Assembly (NCBI GenBank): GCA_964390565.1
Contig: CAYMII010000057.1
Span: forward strand, 1-12,391
Source of the DNA: UBA8529 sp964390565
Lineage (GTDB): Bacteria > Bacteroidota > Bacteroidia > Bacteroidales > Tenuifilaceae
Length of the DNA: 12,391 nucleotides
Direction: 5' to 3'
This document shows, piece by piece, positions 1-7,602 of this stretch; the stretch's first letter is position 1, and each line of letters starts with the position of its first letter. The notes beneath the pieces are model-generated. The model did no database searches. It worked only from the letters and a program-made list of their open reading frames with translations, and was not told the origin of the DNA. A program made the position numbers and the translations under genes.

Positions 1-72
1 TACCCTATTCTTGGATACTTGAATGCTCTTCATACTAATACTTTTAGTAAAAATTACTGAGGTTTGTTAAAG

Positions 73-80
73 CAAATTTA
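73..80 (-). promoter_or_regulatory. Candidate Bacteroidota -7 element, leftward
   Basis: On the minus strand these bases read TAAATTTG, a perfect match to TAnnTTTG. It lies 39 bases upstream of a minus-strand ATG at 33 that stays open to the window edge. The -33 position, 19 bases further upstream, reads only GTG rather than TTG, so support is partial. In DNA this AT-rich a chance match is possible. Confidence 0.3.
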
Positions 81-226
81 ATTCATAAAACGAAATTTAC
101 ACCCTTTTGGTTATATCATTTTAAATGATTTTGCTTAAAATTTGACCATACTGCATAGAGCTATGATAAACCTTGATTTTTGTTAACTCAACAAGAAAAA
201 TATCAAACACGAAATGCTATTACAGC

Positions 227-234
227 TATATTTG
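227..234 (+). promoter_or_regulatory. Candidate -7 promoter element for the aminopeptidase gene
   Basis: TATATTTG matches the Bacteroidota sigma-ABfr -7 consensus TAnnTTTG at all fixed positions and ends 25 bases before the ATG at 260, which would give a short AT-rich leader. No clear TTTG or TTG is seen about 19-21 bases upstream, so only half of the promoter is supported. Confidence 0.5.
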
Positions 235-259
235 TAATCAATAATCAAATCTTTTGAAA

Positions 260-2035
260 ATGAAAACTCCCGATAAACTTAAGATGTTAAGAAGCTTGAT
301 GAGCGAAAATGCTATTGATTTATACATCGTTCCAAGTAGCGATCCACATATAAGTGAGTATTTACCCGATCATTGGAAATCGAGGAGTTGGATATCAGGA
401 TTCACAGGCTCGGCCGGTACATTTGCAATTACTCAAACAAAAGCAGCGCTTTGGACCGATTCGCGCTATTTCCTACAAGCCGAAAACGAGTTGGCCAATA
501 CTGGCATTGATCTTTGTAAGCAAGGCATGCCCGAAACGCCAACCCTAGATGGTTGGATAAAATCTCAACTTAACAAGGGTGATGTTGTCGGTATTGATGG
601 TAATGTTTTTCAGGTGTTGCTTGCAAAATCTATTATTGAACAGCTTGATAAGTGCCATATAAAATGCAAGTCAAACGTTGATCTAATAAGCCCAATCTGG
701 GAGAAGCGGCCTAAACTGCCAACAAATAAAGCATTCATTCAAGAGCTTAAATACGCAGGAAAAAGCGAAAGCGAAAAGGTTGCTGAAATACGTTCTCAGA
801 TGAAATCAAAGGGTGTGAACTCTTACCTTATGTGCGCATTGGATGAGGTTAACTGGGTTTTCAATATCCGAGGTAATGATATTAGCTATAACCCTGTTGT
901 GCTTAGCTATGGCTATATAGACGAAAACGAAGCAATCCTATTTATCGATTTAAAAAAACTGACCGAGAAAACTGCAAATAGCCTTAACGAGCAAGGTGTT
1001 ACCATAAAGCCTTATAGCAAAATTGTTAAACAACTCAGCAAACTTGGTAAAGACGATTCAATACTTATCGACCCAGCACGAACCAACTATAAACTCTATA
1101 CTTCAATTCCAAAAAAGGCAAGGATCTTAGAGGCTACAGGCATTACAACAGAGCTAAAAGCGCATAAGAATAGCGTTGAACTTGAAGGTTTTAGAAATGC
1201 AATGGTTCAGGATGGCGTGGCTTTAACTGAGTTCTTCTATTGGCTTGAGAAAAACCTTGGCAAGAAGAAAATTACAGAGACATCGATTGCAGAGAAACTT
1301 GCCGAATTTAGGGGAAAACGAAATGAGTTTGTTAGTGAGTCGTTCAATTCCATTGTAGGCTATGCAGATCATGGGGCAATAGTTCACTACAGCGCAACAA
1401 AAGAATCGGAATACGAAATAAAGCCTAAAGGCTTTTTGCTAATCGATTCGGGAGGTCAATACCGAAACGGAACCACCGATATTACACGAACCATCCATCT
1501 TAGCGAGCCAACCGAGGAGGAGGAGGTTGATTTTACACTTGTACTAAAGGGGATGATTCAGCTTGCAATGATAAAGTTCCCTGTGGAAACTAGAGGCTCA
1601 CAGCTCGATACGCTTGCCCGAATGGCCATGTGGAAGCTAAATATCAACTACGGACATGGAACAGGACATGGTGTTGGTAGCTTCATGAATGTTCACGAAG
1701 GGCCAATGCAAATTCGTCCTGATAACCACTTGCCAATTGAGGTCGGTGTGGTTCTTTCTAATGAGCCAGGGCTATACCGCCAAGGGAAACATGGGATTAG
1801 AACCGAAAACCTAATTGCCTGTACAACCGATACCGAAAACGAATTTGGAAAGTTCCTTAAATTCGAAACCCTTACCCTTTGTCCAATCGACACCAAACCA
1901 ATAAAGGTTGACATGCTTCAGGCAGATGAAAAAGATTGGCTAAACAGCTATCATAAGATGGTTTTCGAAAGGCTGTCACCTCATCTCGACAAAGAGCATA
2001 AAGATTGGTTAAAAGAGAAAACAAAGAAGATTTAA
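260..2035 (+). CDS. Xaa-Pro aminopeptidase (aminopeptidase P, M24B family)
   Basis: A cytosolic dinuclear-metal peptidase of 591 residues that removes the N-terminal residue of peptides with proline in second place. The length and three-domain layout match the long XPNPEP1-like type, not the shorter E. coli PepP. Residues about 1-130 and 131-300 are two creatinase-like domains (note SSDPHISEYLPDHWKSR and SGFTGSAGT near the start), and about 305-591 is the pita-bread catalytic domain. All five expected metal ligands are visible: D396 and D407 (LIDSGG...GTTDITRT), H470 (GHGTGHGVG), E502 (SNEPG) and E516 (IRTEN). H466 and H479 match the substrate-binding histidines of the family. No signal peptide or membrane segment is seen. 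ATG at 260 is preferred over an in-frame TTG at 254, which adds only two residues. No Shine-Dalgarno is present, as is usual in Bacteroidota. The serine ammonia-lyase gene begins 66 bases downstream. Confidence 0.95.
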   Translation: MKTPDKLKMLRSLMSENAIDLYIVPSSDPHISEYLPDHWKSRSWISGFTGSAGTFAITQTKAALWTDSRYFLQAENELANTGIDLCKQGMPETPTLDGWIKSQLNKGDVVGIDGNVFQVLLAKSIIEQLDKCHIKCKSNVDLISPIWEKRPKLPTNKAFIQELKYAGKSESEKVAEIRSQMKSKGVNSYLMCALDEVNWVFNIRGNDISYNPVVLSYGYIDENEAILFIDLKKLTEKTANSLNEQGVTIKPYSKIVKQLSKLGKDDSILIDPARTNYKLYTSIPKKARILEATGITTELKAHKNSVELEGFRNAMVQDGVALTEFFYWLEKNLGKKKITETSIAEKLAEFRGKRNEFVSESFNSIVGYADHGAIVHYSATKESEYEIKPKGFLLIDSGGQYRNGTTDITRTIHLSEPTEEEEVDFTLVLKGMIQLAMIKFPVETRGSQLDTLARMAMWKLNINYGHGTGHGVGSFMNVHEGPMQIRPDNHLPIEVGVVLSNEPGLYRQGKHGIRTENLIACTTDTENEFGKFLKFETLTLCPIDTKPIKVDMLQADEKDWLNSYHKMVFERLSPHLDKEHKDWLKEKTKKI

Positions 2036-2053
2036 ACAGTGCTGAAAATCTTC
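2026..2053 (+). repeat. Short inverted repeat across the aminopeptidase stop codon
   Basis: GAAGATTT (2026-2033) and AAATCTTC (2046-2053) form a perfect 8-base stem around a 12-base loop that includes most of the stop codon. No T-run follows, so it is not a standard intrinsic terminator. It abuts the -33 region of the candidate promoter of the next gene. It could be a weak RNA hairpin or a chance repeat. Confidence 0.25.
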
Positions 2054-2072
2054 AAAACTCTATATTATCATT

Positions 2073-2080
2073 TATCTTTG
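2073..2080 (+). promoter_or_regulatory. Candidate -7 promoter element for sdaA
   Basis: TATCTTTG matches TAnnTTTG exactly and ends 21 bases before the sdaA ATG. The expected -33 position, 19 bases upstream at 2051-2053, reads TTC instead of TTG. This suggests sdaA can be transcribed on its own rather than only by read-through from the aminopeptidase gene. Confidence 0.55.
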
Positions 2081-2101
2081 TAACTTATTTTAATTCAAAC
2101 A

Positions 2102-3307
2102 ATGGAAAGCATTCGTAATATTTACCGCATTGGATATGGCCCTTCGAGTAGCCATACCATGGGTCCTCGATCAGCTGCTGAAACATTTTTAGGACGATTC
2201 GGCGATGCATCAAAATACCAAGTCACCCTTTACGGAAGCCTTGCTGCCACAGGCAAAGGTCACTTAACCGATAAAGCGATAAATGAAGTTTTTGCTGGGA
2301 GAAATCTTCAAATCGTATGGAAGCCCGAAATCGTTTTACCACGTCATCCCAATGGGCTTAAATTCGAGGCCTTAAACGATAAATCGGAACTTTTGGGCGA
2401 ATGGACTGCCTACAGTATTGGTGGTGGAGCAGTGGTTGATGATAATACTAAAACCGAGAGTGTTGAGGTTTATCCGTTTTCCAATCTTAACGATATTATT
2501 AAGTGGTGCAATAAGAATGGTCGTTCTTATTGGGAATTCGTTCAAGAATACGAAGAAAAGGATATAATGGATTACCTCAACGAGGTATGGAAAGTTATGA
2601 AAGAATCCATTCATCGTGGGCTCGAAAACGAAGGCGTGATGCCAGGGATTCTAAATCTACCAAGAAAAGCATCGAGTTACCATGTTAGAGCATCTAGTCT
2701 GACTGGGACTCTACGTAAAAGGGCATTGCTTTTCTCTTACGCGTTAGCAGTTAGTGAGGAAAATGCTTCGGGAGGAAAAATTGTAACAGCTCCTACTTGC
2801 GGTTCTTGCGGTGCGCTTCCTGCAGTTTTATATTACCAAAATACTGAACATAACTTTTCGGAATCTAAAATTATCAAAGCATTGGCAACAGCCGGCTTAA
2901 TTGGAAACGTTGTTAAAAAGAATGCATCCATATCAGGTGCAGAATGCGGCTGTCAGGCCGAGATTGGTGTTGCTTGCGCTATGGCATCGGCAGCAACCAC
3001 ACAACTTTTTGGTGGAACAATATTCCAAATTGAATACTCAGCAGAGATGGGACTTGAGCATCACTTAGGGCTAACTTGCGATCCTGTTGCAGGACTAGTT
3101 CAGATTCCATGTATTGAGCGTAATGCGTTTGCTGCAGGAAGAGCATTGAATCATCACGTATTTGCTATTCTTTCAGATGGTAGACATCGTATAAACTTTG
3201 ATAAGGTTGTAGAAACCATGAAACAGACTGGAAAGGATATTCCAAGTTTGTATAGAGAAACATCAATGGGTGGATTAGCACTTTTTGATGGACTAGCAGA
3301 TGAATAA
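2102..3307 (+). CDS. sdaA: L-serine ammonia-lyase, iron-sulfur dependent, one chain
   Basis: Converts L-serine to pyruvate and ammonia in the cytosol using a [4Fe-4S] cluster. The N-terminal part (about 1-145) is the SDH beta domain, opening with the diagnostic SSSHT at 15-19 followed by MGP. The C-terminal part (about 165-401) is the SDH alpha domain. Cluster cysteines expected from the family are C284 (GCQAE), C326 (LTCDPVAG) and C337 (IPCIERNA). The end keeps the family motif YRETSMGGLA. At 401 residues it is shorter than the roughly 450-residue E. coli SdaA and lacks the short cysteine-bearing C-terminal tail described for that group. Instead it has extra cysteines near the active site at C233 (PTCGSCG) and C282 (AECGC). 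This short form appears normal for Bacteroidota. The ATG at 2102 is the natural start because the SSSHT motif then sits where the family has it. No Shine-Dalgarno is present. A strong terminator follows. Confidence 0.94.
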   Translation: MESIRNIYRIGYGPSSSHTMGPRSAAETFLGRFGDASKYQVTLYGSLAATGKGHLTDKAINEVFAGRNLQIVWKPEIVLPRHPNGLKFEALNDKSELLGEWTAYSIGGGAVVDDNTKTESVEVYPFSNLNDIIKWCNKNGRSYWEFVQEYEEKDIMDYLNEVWKVMKESIHRGLENEGVMPGILNLPRKASSYHVRASSLTGTLRKRALLFSYALAVSEENASGGKIVTAPTCGSCGALPAVLYYQNTEHNFSESKIIKALATAGLIGNVVKKNASISGAECGCQAEIGVACAMASAATTQLFGGTIFQIEYSAEMGLEHHLGLTCDPVAGLVQIPCIERNAFAAGRALNHHVFAILSDGRHRINFDKVVETMKQTGKDIPSLYRETSMGGLALFDGLADE

Positions 3308-3327
3308 ATTAACCTTAAAATATATCT

Positions 3328-3355
3328 AAAAAGCAGGAAGAATCCTGCTTTTTTT
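3328..3355 (+). terminator. Intrinsic terminator after sdaA
   Basis: An 11-base stem (AAAAAGCAGGA at 3328-3338 with TCCTGCTTTTT at 3343-3353) has an AGAA tetraloop and runs into a stretch of seven T at 3349-3355. It lies 20 bases after the sdaA stop codon and separates sdaA from sucA. Confidence 0.9.
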
Positions 3356-3414
3356 ATTTAAATTCAATCTTTTAGCCTTACTTCATTATTCTGTTCAACA
3401 TTTTTCAAAAAAAG

Positions 3415-3444
3415 TTGTTTTGTAGTATAACAATGTCAAGTTTG
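3415..3444 (+). promoter_or_regulatory. Candidate promoter for sucA-sucB
   Basis: TTG at 3415-3417 and CAAGTTTG at 3437-3444 are 19 bases apart, matching the Bacteroidota -33/-7 layout with one mismatch in the -7 element (C for the first T of TAnnTTTG). It lies after the sdaA terminator and 29 bases before the sucA start, where a promoter must be if sucA has its own transcript. A TTTTG at 3418-3422 overlaps the upstream box. Confidence 0.4.
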
Positions 3445-3463
3445 ATTAGAAAGATAAAAGAAA

Positions 3464-3468
3464 AGGAG
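3464..3468 (+). promoter_or_regulatory. Shine-Dalgarno sequence of sucA
   Basis: AGGAG lies five bases before the sucA ATG and fixes that start. It is the only recognisable Shine-Dalgarno among the six genes of the window; the other five have A/T-rich leaders without one. Confidence 0.75.
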
Positions 3469-3473
3469 TAAAA

Positions 3474-6266
3474 ATGAATAAATTCCTAAGCAATATAGAT
3501 TCACAGGCCATTGAGGCCATGTTTAACGAATGGAAATCAAATCCAAAATCAGTTTCAGCTGAATGGCAGCGTTTTTTTGAAGGGTTTGAACTGGCTCGAA
3601 CAAATTACAATCAGGGTGGTTCAGAGTTACTCGATACTGAATTTAAGGTTTTAAACCTTATTGATGGGTATCGCAAGCGTGGACATCTATTCACAAAAAC
3701 AAATCCTGTTAGAGCAAGGCGAAAACACTCACCAAATCTTGCCCTCGATAATTTTGGGCTAACCGAAAAGGATTTAAATACTGTTTTCCAAGCTGGAAAA
3801 AGCATTGGAATTGGCCCTGCTTCACTTAAAGATATTATTAGGTTTCTTGAAGATACCTACTGCCATAGCGTTGGTGTTGAGTTTATGTATATTCGAAACC
3901 CGGAGATTGTGAGTTGGTTTGAAGGTAAGATTGAAAGCACTAGAAACAAAACTACTTTCACAAACGATCAGAAGAAGCACATACTTCATCATCTGAAACT
4001 GGCTGTGGGCTTTGAGCAGTTTATTCATAAAAAGTTTGTGGGACAAAAGCGATTTTCGCTCGAAGGGGCTGAATCGTTAGTTCCTGCACTCGATTCAGTC
4101 ATTGAACATGGCGCATCGCTTGGCATTGAGGAGTTTGTTGTTGGTATGGCTCACCGGGGTCGACTTAACGTGCTTACGAATATCATGGGAAAGCCATATG
4201 AAGATATCTTTAGCGAGTTTCTTGGCGAAAAGTACGAAGGCGATATCGCCCTTGGCGATGTTAAGTACCATCTTAGCTACAACAATACTATTCACACCGA
4301 TAATGGACAGGCTATAAAAATCAGCCTTGTGCCCAACCCATCGCATCTCGAAACGGTTGCTCCTGTTGCACAGGGTATTTCAAGAGCAAGAATCGATAAT
4401 GAATACAAAGGCGATTACAACAAGTTAGCGCCAATCATTATTCATGGAGATGCCGCTGTGGCGGCACAAGGGGTTGTTTATGAAACAATCCAGATGTCTC
4501 AACTCGAAGGGTATAAAACAGGTGGAACGATACACATTGTAATTAACAACCAGGTTGGGTTTACCACCAATTATCTCGATGCTCGCAGTAGCACATACAG
4601 CACCGATATTGCAAAAGTAACCCTATCGCCTGTTTTCCATGTTAATGGCGATGATCCTGAAGCGCTGATTCATACCATAAAGATTGCCGTTGAATATCGC
4701 CAAAAGTTTCACACCGACGTATTTATTGACCTTCTGTGCTATAGAAGATATGGCCATAACGAAGGCGATGAGCCACGGTTTACTCAACCAACCCTTTACG
4801 AGATAATTGCAAACCATCCAAATGTTCGGGATTTATACGCCAAGTTACTTGTTGAACAAGGCATATTGCCAAGTGAAGAAGTAAAGCGACTTGAACAAGA
4901 ATTTGAGAGTATACTCGATTCAAAGCTCCAGCATGCCAAGGAGAGCAATAAGGTAAAAGTACAACGATTCATGGCTGAATCGTGGAAAGGTTTGCGATAC
5001 TCAAAGTCAGAAGATTTTGATAGTTCACCAAAAACAGGAGTCAAAAAAGAGATCCTCATCGATTTAGCAAAGCGAATAAATACGCTTCCTGCCGATAAAC
5101 CATTCTTTAAAAAGTTGACAAAACTTGTTGAGGATCGAAATGAGATGGTTAATGGCAATCGGGTCGATTGGGCAATGGCTGAACTACTTGCCTATAGCAC
5201 ATTACTAAACGAAGGAAATGCAGTTCGATTGAGCGGACAAGACTCCGAGCGTGGAACATTCTCGCATCGACATTCGGCTTATAATGTTGAGAATAGTGAT
5301 GAAAAGTATTACCCACTAAAGAATTTATCGAAGAATCAAGCACCGTTTAGTGTTTACAATAGCCTACTTTCAGAGTATGGCGTTATGGGTTTTGAATATG
5401 GATATTCAATTACTCAGCCCAATGCGCTTACCATTTGGGAGGCACAATTTGGAGATTTCAACAACGTTGCACAGGTTATTATCGACCAATATATCAGCTC
5501 TGCTGAGGATAAATGGGGTTTACGATCAGGTTTAACGCTACTCCTCCCCCATGGGTTTGAAGGTCAAGGGCCAGAGCACTCGAGTGCTAGGATTGAGCGT
5601 TTCCTAACCCTTGCAGCACGAAACAATATGCAGATAACCAACTGCACAACGCCTGCAAATCTATTCCACTTACTTCGTCGACAAGTTAAACGTGATTTTA
5701 GAGTACCTTTAATTGAGTTTACACCTAAGAGCTTACTTCGTCACCCCAAATGCATTTCGAGCATCGACGAACTTGCAAATGGCCATTTTAATGAAGTTAT
5801 TGATGACTTCGAGAACGATGTTACCGAAGTTAAACGTGTTGTATTCTGTAGTGGTAAAATCTACTACGATTTACTTCAACGTAAAGAAGAATACAAAGCA
5901 CGCGATATTGCATTGGTGAGGATTGAGCAGCTTTACCCATTCCCCAAAAAGCAGATTTTGGATATTATATCAAAATATCAAAATACTATTAAATGGCTAT
6001 GGGTACAAGAAGAGCCTCAGAATATGGGTGCTTGGAACTTTATTCGCGATCAAATTACCGAGATTAAACTTGAACTCGTTAGTCGTGCAGCAAGCGGAAG
6101 TCCCGCTGTAGGTTTAAGCAAAATACATGCCCTCGAACAAGAAGATATTATTGGTAAAGTATACCGTAAATGCGATTGCGAGCTTAAGAATGTTTACTGC
6201 GGATTGCAATGCATGGTTGGATCGCGCAAATTTACTCGTAAAGCAGAACATGAGTACCTAGAATAA
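3474..6266 (+). CDS. sucA: 2-oxoglutarate dehydrogenase E1 component
   Basis: Thiamine-diphosphate-dependent decarboxylase (930 residues) that decarboxylates 2-oxoglutarate and transfers the succinyl group to the lipoyl arm of E2, in the TCA cycle. The first 40 or so residues match the E1 N-terminal E2-binding segment (FLSNIDSQAI...EWQRFFEG). Active-site motifs include HRGRLNVL from H227, VPNPSHLE, the ThDP/Mg motif starting HGDAA (D326) and ending INNQVG (N358-N359), CYRRYGHNEGDEP, SGQDSERGTFSHRHS (H598, H600), FGDFNN, and LLPHGFEGQGPEHSSAR. The transketolase C-terminal part has TPKSLLRHP and EEPQNMGAW. The family core ends near ASGSPAVGLSKIHALEQ; after it comes an unusual tail of about 35 residues with C900, C902, C909 and C913. 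sucB follows after 50 bases and must be co-transcribed. No E3 gene is adjacent. The start is fixed by an AGGAG ribosome site. Confidence 0.97.
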   Translation: MNKFLSNIDSQAIEAMFNEWKSNPKSVSAEWQRFFEGFELARTNYNQGGSELLDTEFKVLNLIDGYRKRGHLFTKTNPVRARRKHSPNLALDNFGLTEKDLNTVFQAGKSIGIGPASLKDIIRFLEDTYCHSVGVEFMYIRNPEIVSWFEGKIESTRNKTTFTNDQKKHILHHLKLAVGFEQFIHKKFVGQKRFSLEGAESLVPALDSVIEHGASLGIEEFVVGMAHRGRLNVLTNIMGKPYEDIFSEFLGEKYEGDIALGDVKYHLSYNNTIHTDNGQAIKISLVPNPSHLETVAPVAQGISRARIDNEYKGDYNKLAPIIIHGDAAVAAQGVVYETIQMSQLEGYKTGGTIHIVINNQVGFTTNYLDARSSTYSTDIAKVTLSPVFHVNGDDPEALIHTIKIAVEYRQKFHTDVFIDLLCYRRYGHNEGDEPRFTQPTLYEIIANHPNVRDLYAKLLVEQGILPSEEVKRLEQEFESILDSKLQHAKESNKVKVQRFMAESWKGLRYSKSEDFDSSPKTGVKKEILIDLAKRINTLPADKPFFKKLTKLVEDRNEMVNGNRVDWAMAELLAYSTLLNEGNAVRLSGQDSERGTFSHRHSAYNVENSDEKYYPLKNLSKNQAPFSVYNSLLSEYGVMGFEYGYSITQPNALTIWEAQFGDFNNVAQVIIDQYISSAEDKWGLRSGLTLLLPHGFEGQGPEHSSARIERFLTLAARNNMQITNCTTPANLFHLLRRQVKRDFRVPLIEFTPKSLLRHPKCISSIDELANGHFNEVIDDFENDVTEVKRVVFCSGKIYYDLLQRKEEYKARDIALVRIEQLYPFPKKQILDIISKYQNTIKWLWVQEEPQNMGAWNFIRDQITEIKLELVSRAASGSPAVGLSKIHALEQEDIIGKVYRKCDCELKNVYCGLQCMVGSRKFTRKAEHEYLE

Positions 6267-6316
6267 TTCAAAAGACAAAACGATAACCGAACAACAATCA
6301 ACGAATAACGAAATAT

Positions 6317-7555
6317 ATGACAATAGAAATCCGCATACCAAGTCCAGGTGAATCGATATCAGAAGTTGAACTAGCTCGTTGGCTAGTTGAAAATGGCTCA
6401 TGGGTTGAAAAAGATCAGGAAATTGCCGAGGTTGAATCGGAAAAGGCAACCCTGCCCCTTATTGCTGCCGAAAGCGGCATTATCAGCATAGTTGTAAAAG
6501 GCGGAACAACCTTAAAAGTAAACGAAGTTGCCTGTACAATTGATACATCAGCAGCTAAACCTGCTGGGGCTCCCAAAAAAGAGGTAAAGCAACCAGAGCC
6601 TCAAAAACCAATTGAGATTTCACAAAAAGTTGAAGAACCCAAAAAGGTTGAAAAGAAAGCGGAATCGGATAAATCGATTAAAATCACCCCATTGGCATCG
6701 GCAAAGATGGAGGCTGAAAACATATCCGTTGATGATATCTTAAGTGGCTTAAAACGAATCTCTACCCATGAAGTAGATATGGTAAAGGGTAAAACAGGTT
6801 ATGCTCCAATTTCTGTTAGAAGTGAGCGTAAAGAAGAGCGCGTAAAGATGTCGCAGCTAAGAAAGAAACTTAGCGAAAGATTGGTTTACGCAAAGAATCA
6901 AACCGCCATGCTTACTACCTTTAACGAGGTCGATATGAGTCGCGTTATGGAGATTAGAAAGACCTATCAGCAGGCTTTTCAAGAGAAATATGGAGTAAAA
7001 CTTGGATTGATGTCGTTCTTTACAAAAGCAGCTGTAGAGGCTTTGAAGCAACATCCATTAACCAACTCTATTATCGATGGCGATGAAGTTGTAACGCCTA
7101 ACTATATCGATATGGGCATTGCAGTTCAAACGCCCAAAGGGCTCATGGTTCCGGTGCTTAGAGATGCCGATAAGCTAACCCTTGCCGAAATGGAAAGGGG
7201 AATTGGGGAACTTGCTAACAAGGGTCGAATGGGAAAAATCACCATAGAAGAGCTAACTGGAGGAACATTTACCATTACAAACGGTGGTGTTTTTGGTTCG
7301 ATGCTTTCTACACCAATTCTAAACGCCCCGCAATCTGCGATTCTTGGAATGCACAATATTGTCGATAGACCGGTTGCCGTGAACGGCAAGGTTGAAATCA
7401 GACCAATAATGTACGTTGCTCTTAGTTACGACCATCGCATTATCGATGGCAAAGACTCTGTAGCCTTTCTTGTTAAAGTAAAACAGATGGTTGAGCATCC
7501 AGAAACGATGCTTTTTGAAGGAAAGACTCTCGATAAGGTCTTAATTGGTTTATAA
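6317..7555 (+). CDS. sucB: 2-oxoglutarate dehydrogenase E2 (dihydrolipoyl succinyltransferase)
   Basis: Core E2 subunit (412 residues) that passes succinyl groups from E1 to coenzyme A. Residues 1-77 are one lipoyl domain opening with PSPGESISE; the lipoylated lysine is K43 in EVESEKATL. A Lys/Glu/Pro-rich flexible linker (about 80-118) leads to a peripheral subunit-binding domain (about 123-155) with an unusual end, SGLKRIS, in place of the common GTGPGGR-type loop. The catalytic domain (about 175-412) ends in the transacylase motif with H373 and D377 (SYDHRIIDG), and includes TNGGVFGSMLSTPILNAPQSAILGMH. The pairing with sucA, the PSPGES opening and the TNGG...GS stretch favour a succinyltransferase over a pyruvate or branched-chain E2. 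The ATG at 6317 has no Shine-Dalgarno. No promoter was seen in the 50-base gap after sucA. A strong terminator follows directly. Confidence 0.95.
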   Translation: MTIEIRIPSPGESISEVELARWLVENGSWVEKDQEIAEVESEKATLPLIAAESGIISIVVKGGTTLKVNEVACTIDTSAAKPAGAPKKEVKQPEPQKPIEISQKVEEPKKVEKKAESDKSIKITPLASAKMEAENISVDDILSGLKRISTHEVDMVKGKTGYAPISVRSERKEERVKMSQLRKKLSERLVYAKNQTAMLTTFNEVDMSRVMEIRKTYQQAFQEKYGVKLGLMSFFTKAAVEALKQHPLTNSIIDGDEVVTPNYIDMGIAVQTPKGLMVPVLRDADKLTLAEMERGIGELANKGRMGKITIEELTGGTFTITNGGVFGSMLSTPILNAPQSAILGMHNIVDRPVAVNGKVEIRPIMYVALSYDHRIIDGKDSVAFLVKVKQMVEHPETMLFEGKTLDKVLIGL

Positions 7556-7556
7556 C

Positions 7557-7584
7557 AAAAAAGCACTCTATTGAGTGCTTTTTT
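7557..7584. terminator. Bidirectional terminator between sucB and the sensor gene
   Basis: A perfect 12-base stem (AAAAAAGCACTC at 7557-7568, GAGTGCTTTTTT at 7573-7584) with a TATT loop begins one base after the sucB stop. Because A-runs and T-runs flank both sides it can work in both directions. It would also end the convergent sensor gene, whose stop codon is at 7603-7605. Confidence 0.92.
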
Positions 7585-7602
7585 ATTGTTAACTATTTTG
7601 TG

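Larger units (their letters stand above)
1..253. other. Noncoding left edge, possible divergent promoter region
   Basis: No gene could be assigned to this stretch. Two short open ends touch the window edge. On the minus strand an ATG at 33 opens 11 codons (MKSIQVSKNRV) running off the window. On the plus strand a frame from base 1 runs 19 codons to a TGA at 58-60. A perfect TAnnTTTG element on the minus strand at 73-80 fits a leftward gene starting at 33, and another on the plus strand at 227-234 fits the rightward aminopeptidase gene, so a divergent promoter region is the better reading. An AT-only-loop inverted repeat (ATCATT/AATGAT, 115-129) is weak and may be chance. No RNA gene or riboswitch was recognised. 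Confidence 0.4.

Noticed and set aside
1..60. Plus-strand frame open from base 1 to a TGA at 58-60 (19 codons), possible end of an upstream gene
   Set aside because: Too short to judge; no terminator-like hairpin with a T-run follows, and the opposite-strand ATG at 33 with a promoter-like element is an equally good or better reading.
115..129. Inverted repeat ATCATT/AATGAT as a terminator or operator
   Set aside because: Six-base AT-rich stem with no GC core; expected by chance in sequence of this composition.
254..259. TTG at 254 as start of the aminopeptidase
   Set aside because: It adds only Met-Lys before an ATG at 260. The ATG is the standard start and gives the expected family N-terminus; the same reasoning rejects TTG at 9909 and GTG at 12364 for the sensors.
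2026..2053. Inverted repeat after the aminopeptidase gene as an intrinsic terminator
   Set aside because: The stem is perfect but AT-rich, has a 12-base loop and no T-run, so termination is unlikely. Kept only as a low-confidence repeat.
4796..5158. A 120-codon open frame on the minus strand inside sucA
   Set aside because: It lies wholly inside a gene with clear family motifs on the other strand, its translation resembles no known domain, and it has no promoter or ribosome site. It is a shadow of sucA codon use, as are the other shorter frames within the six genes.
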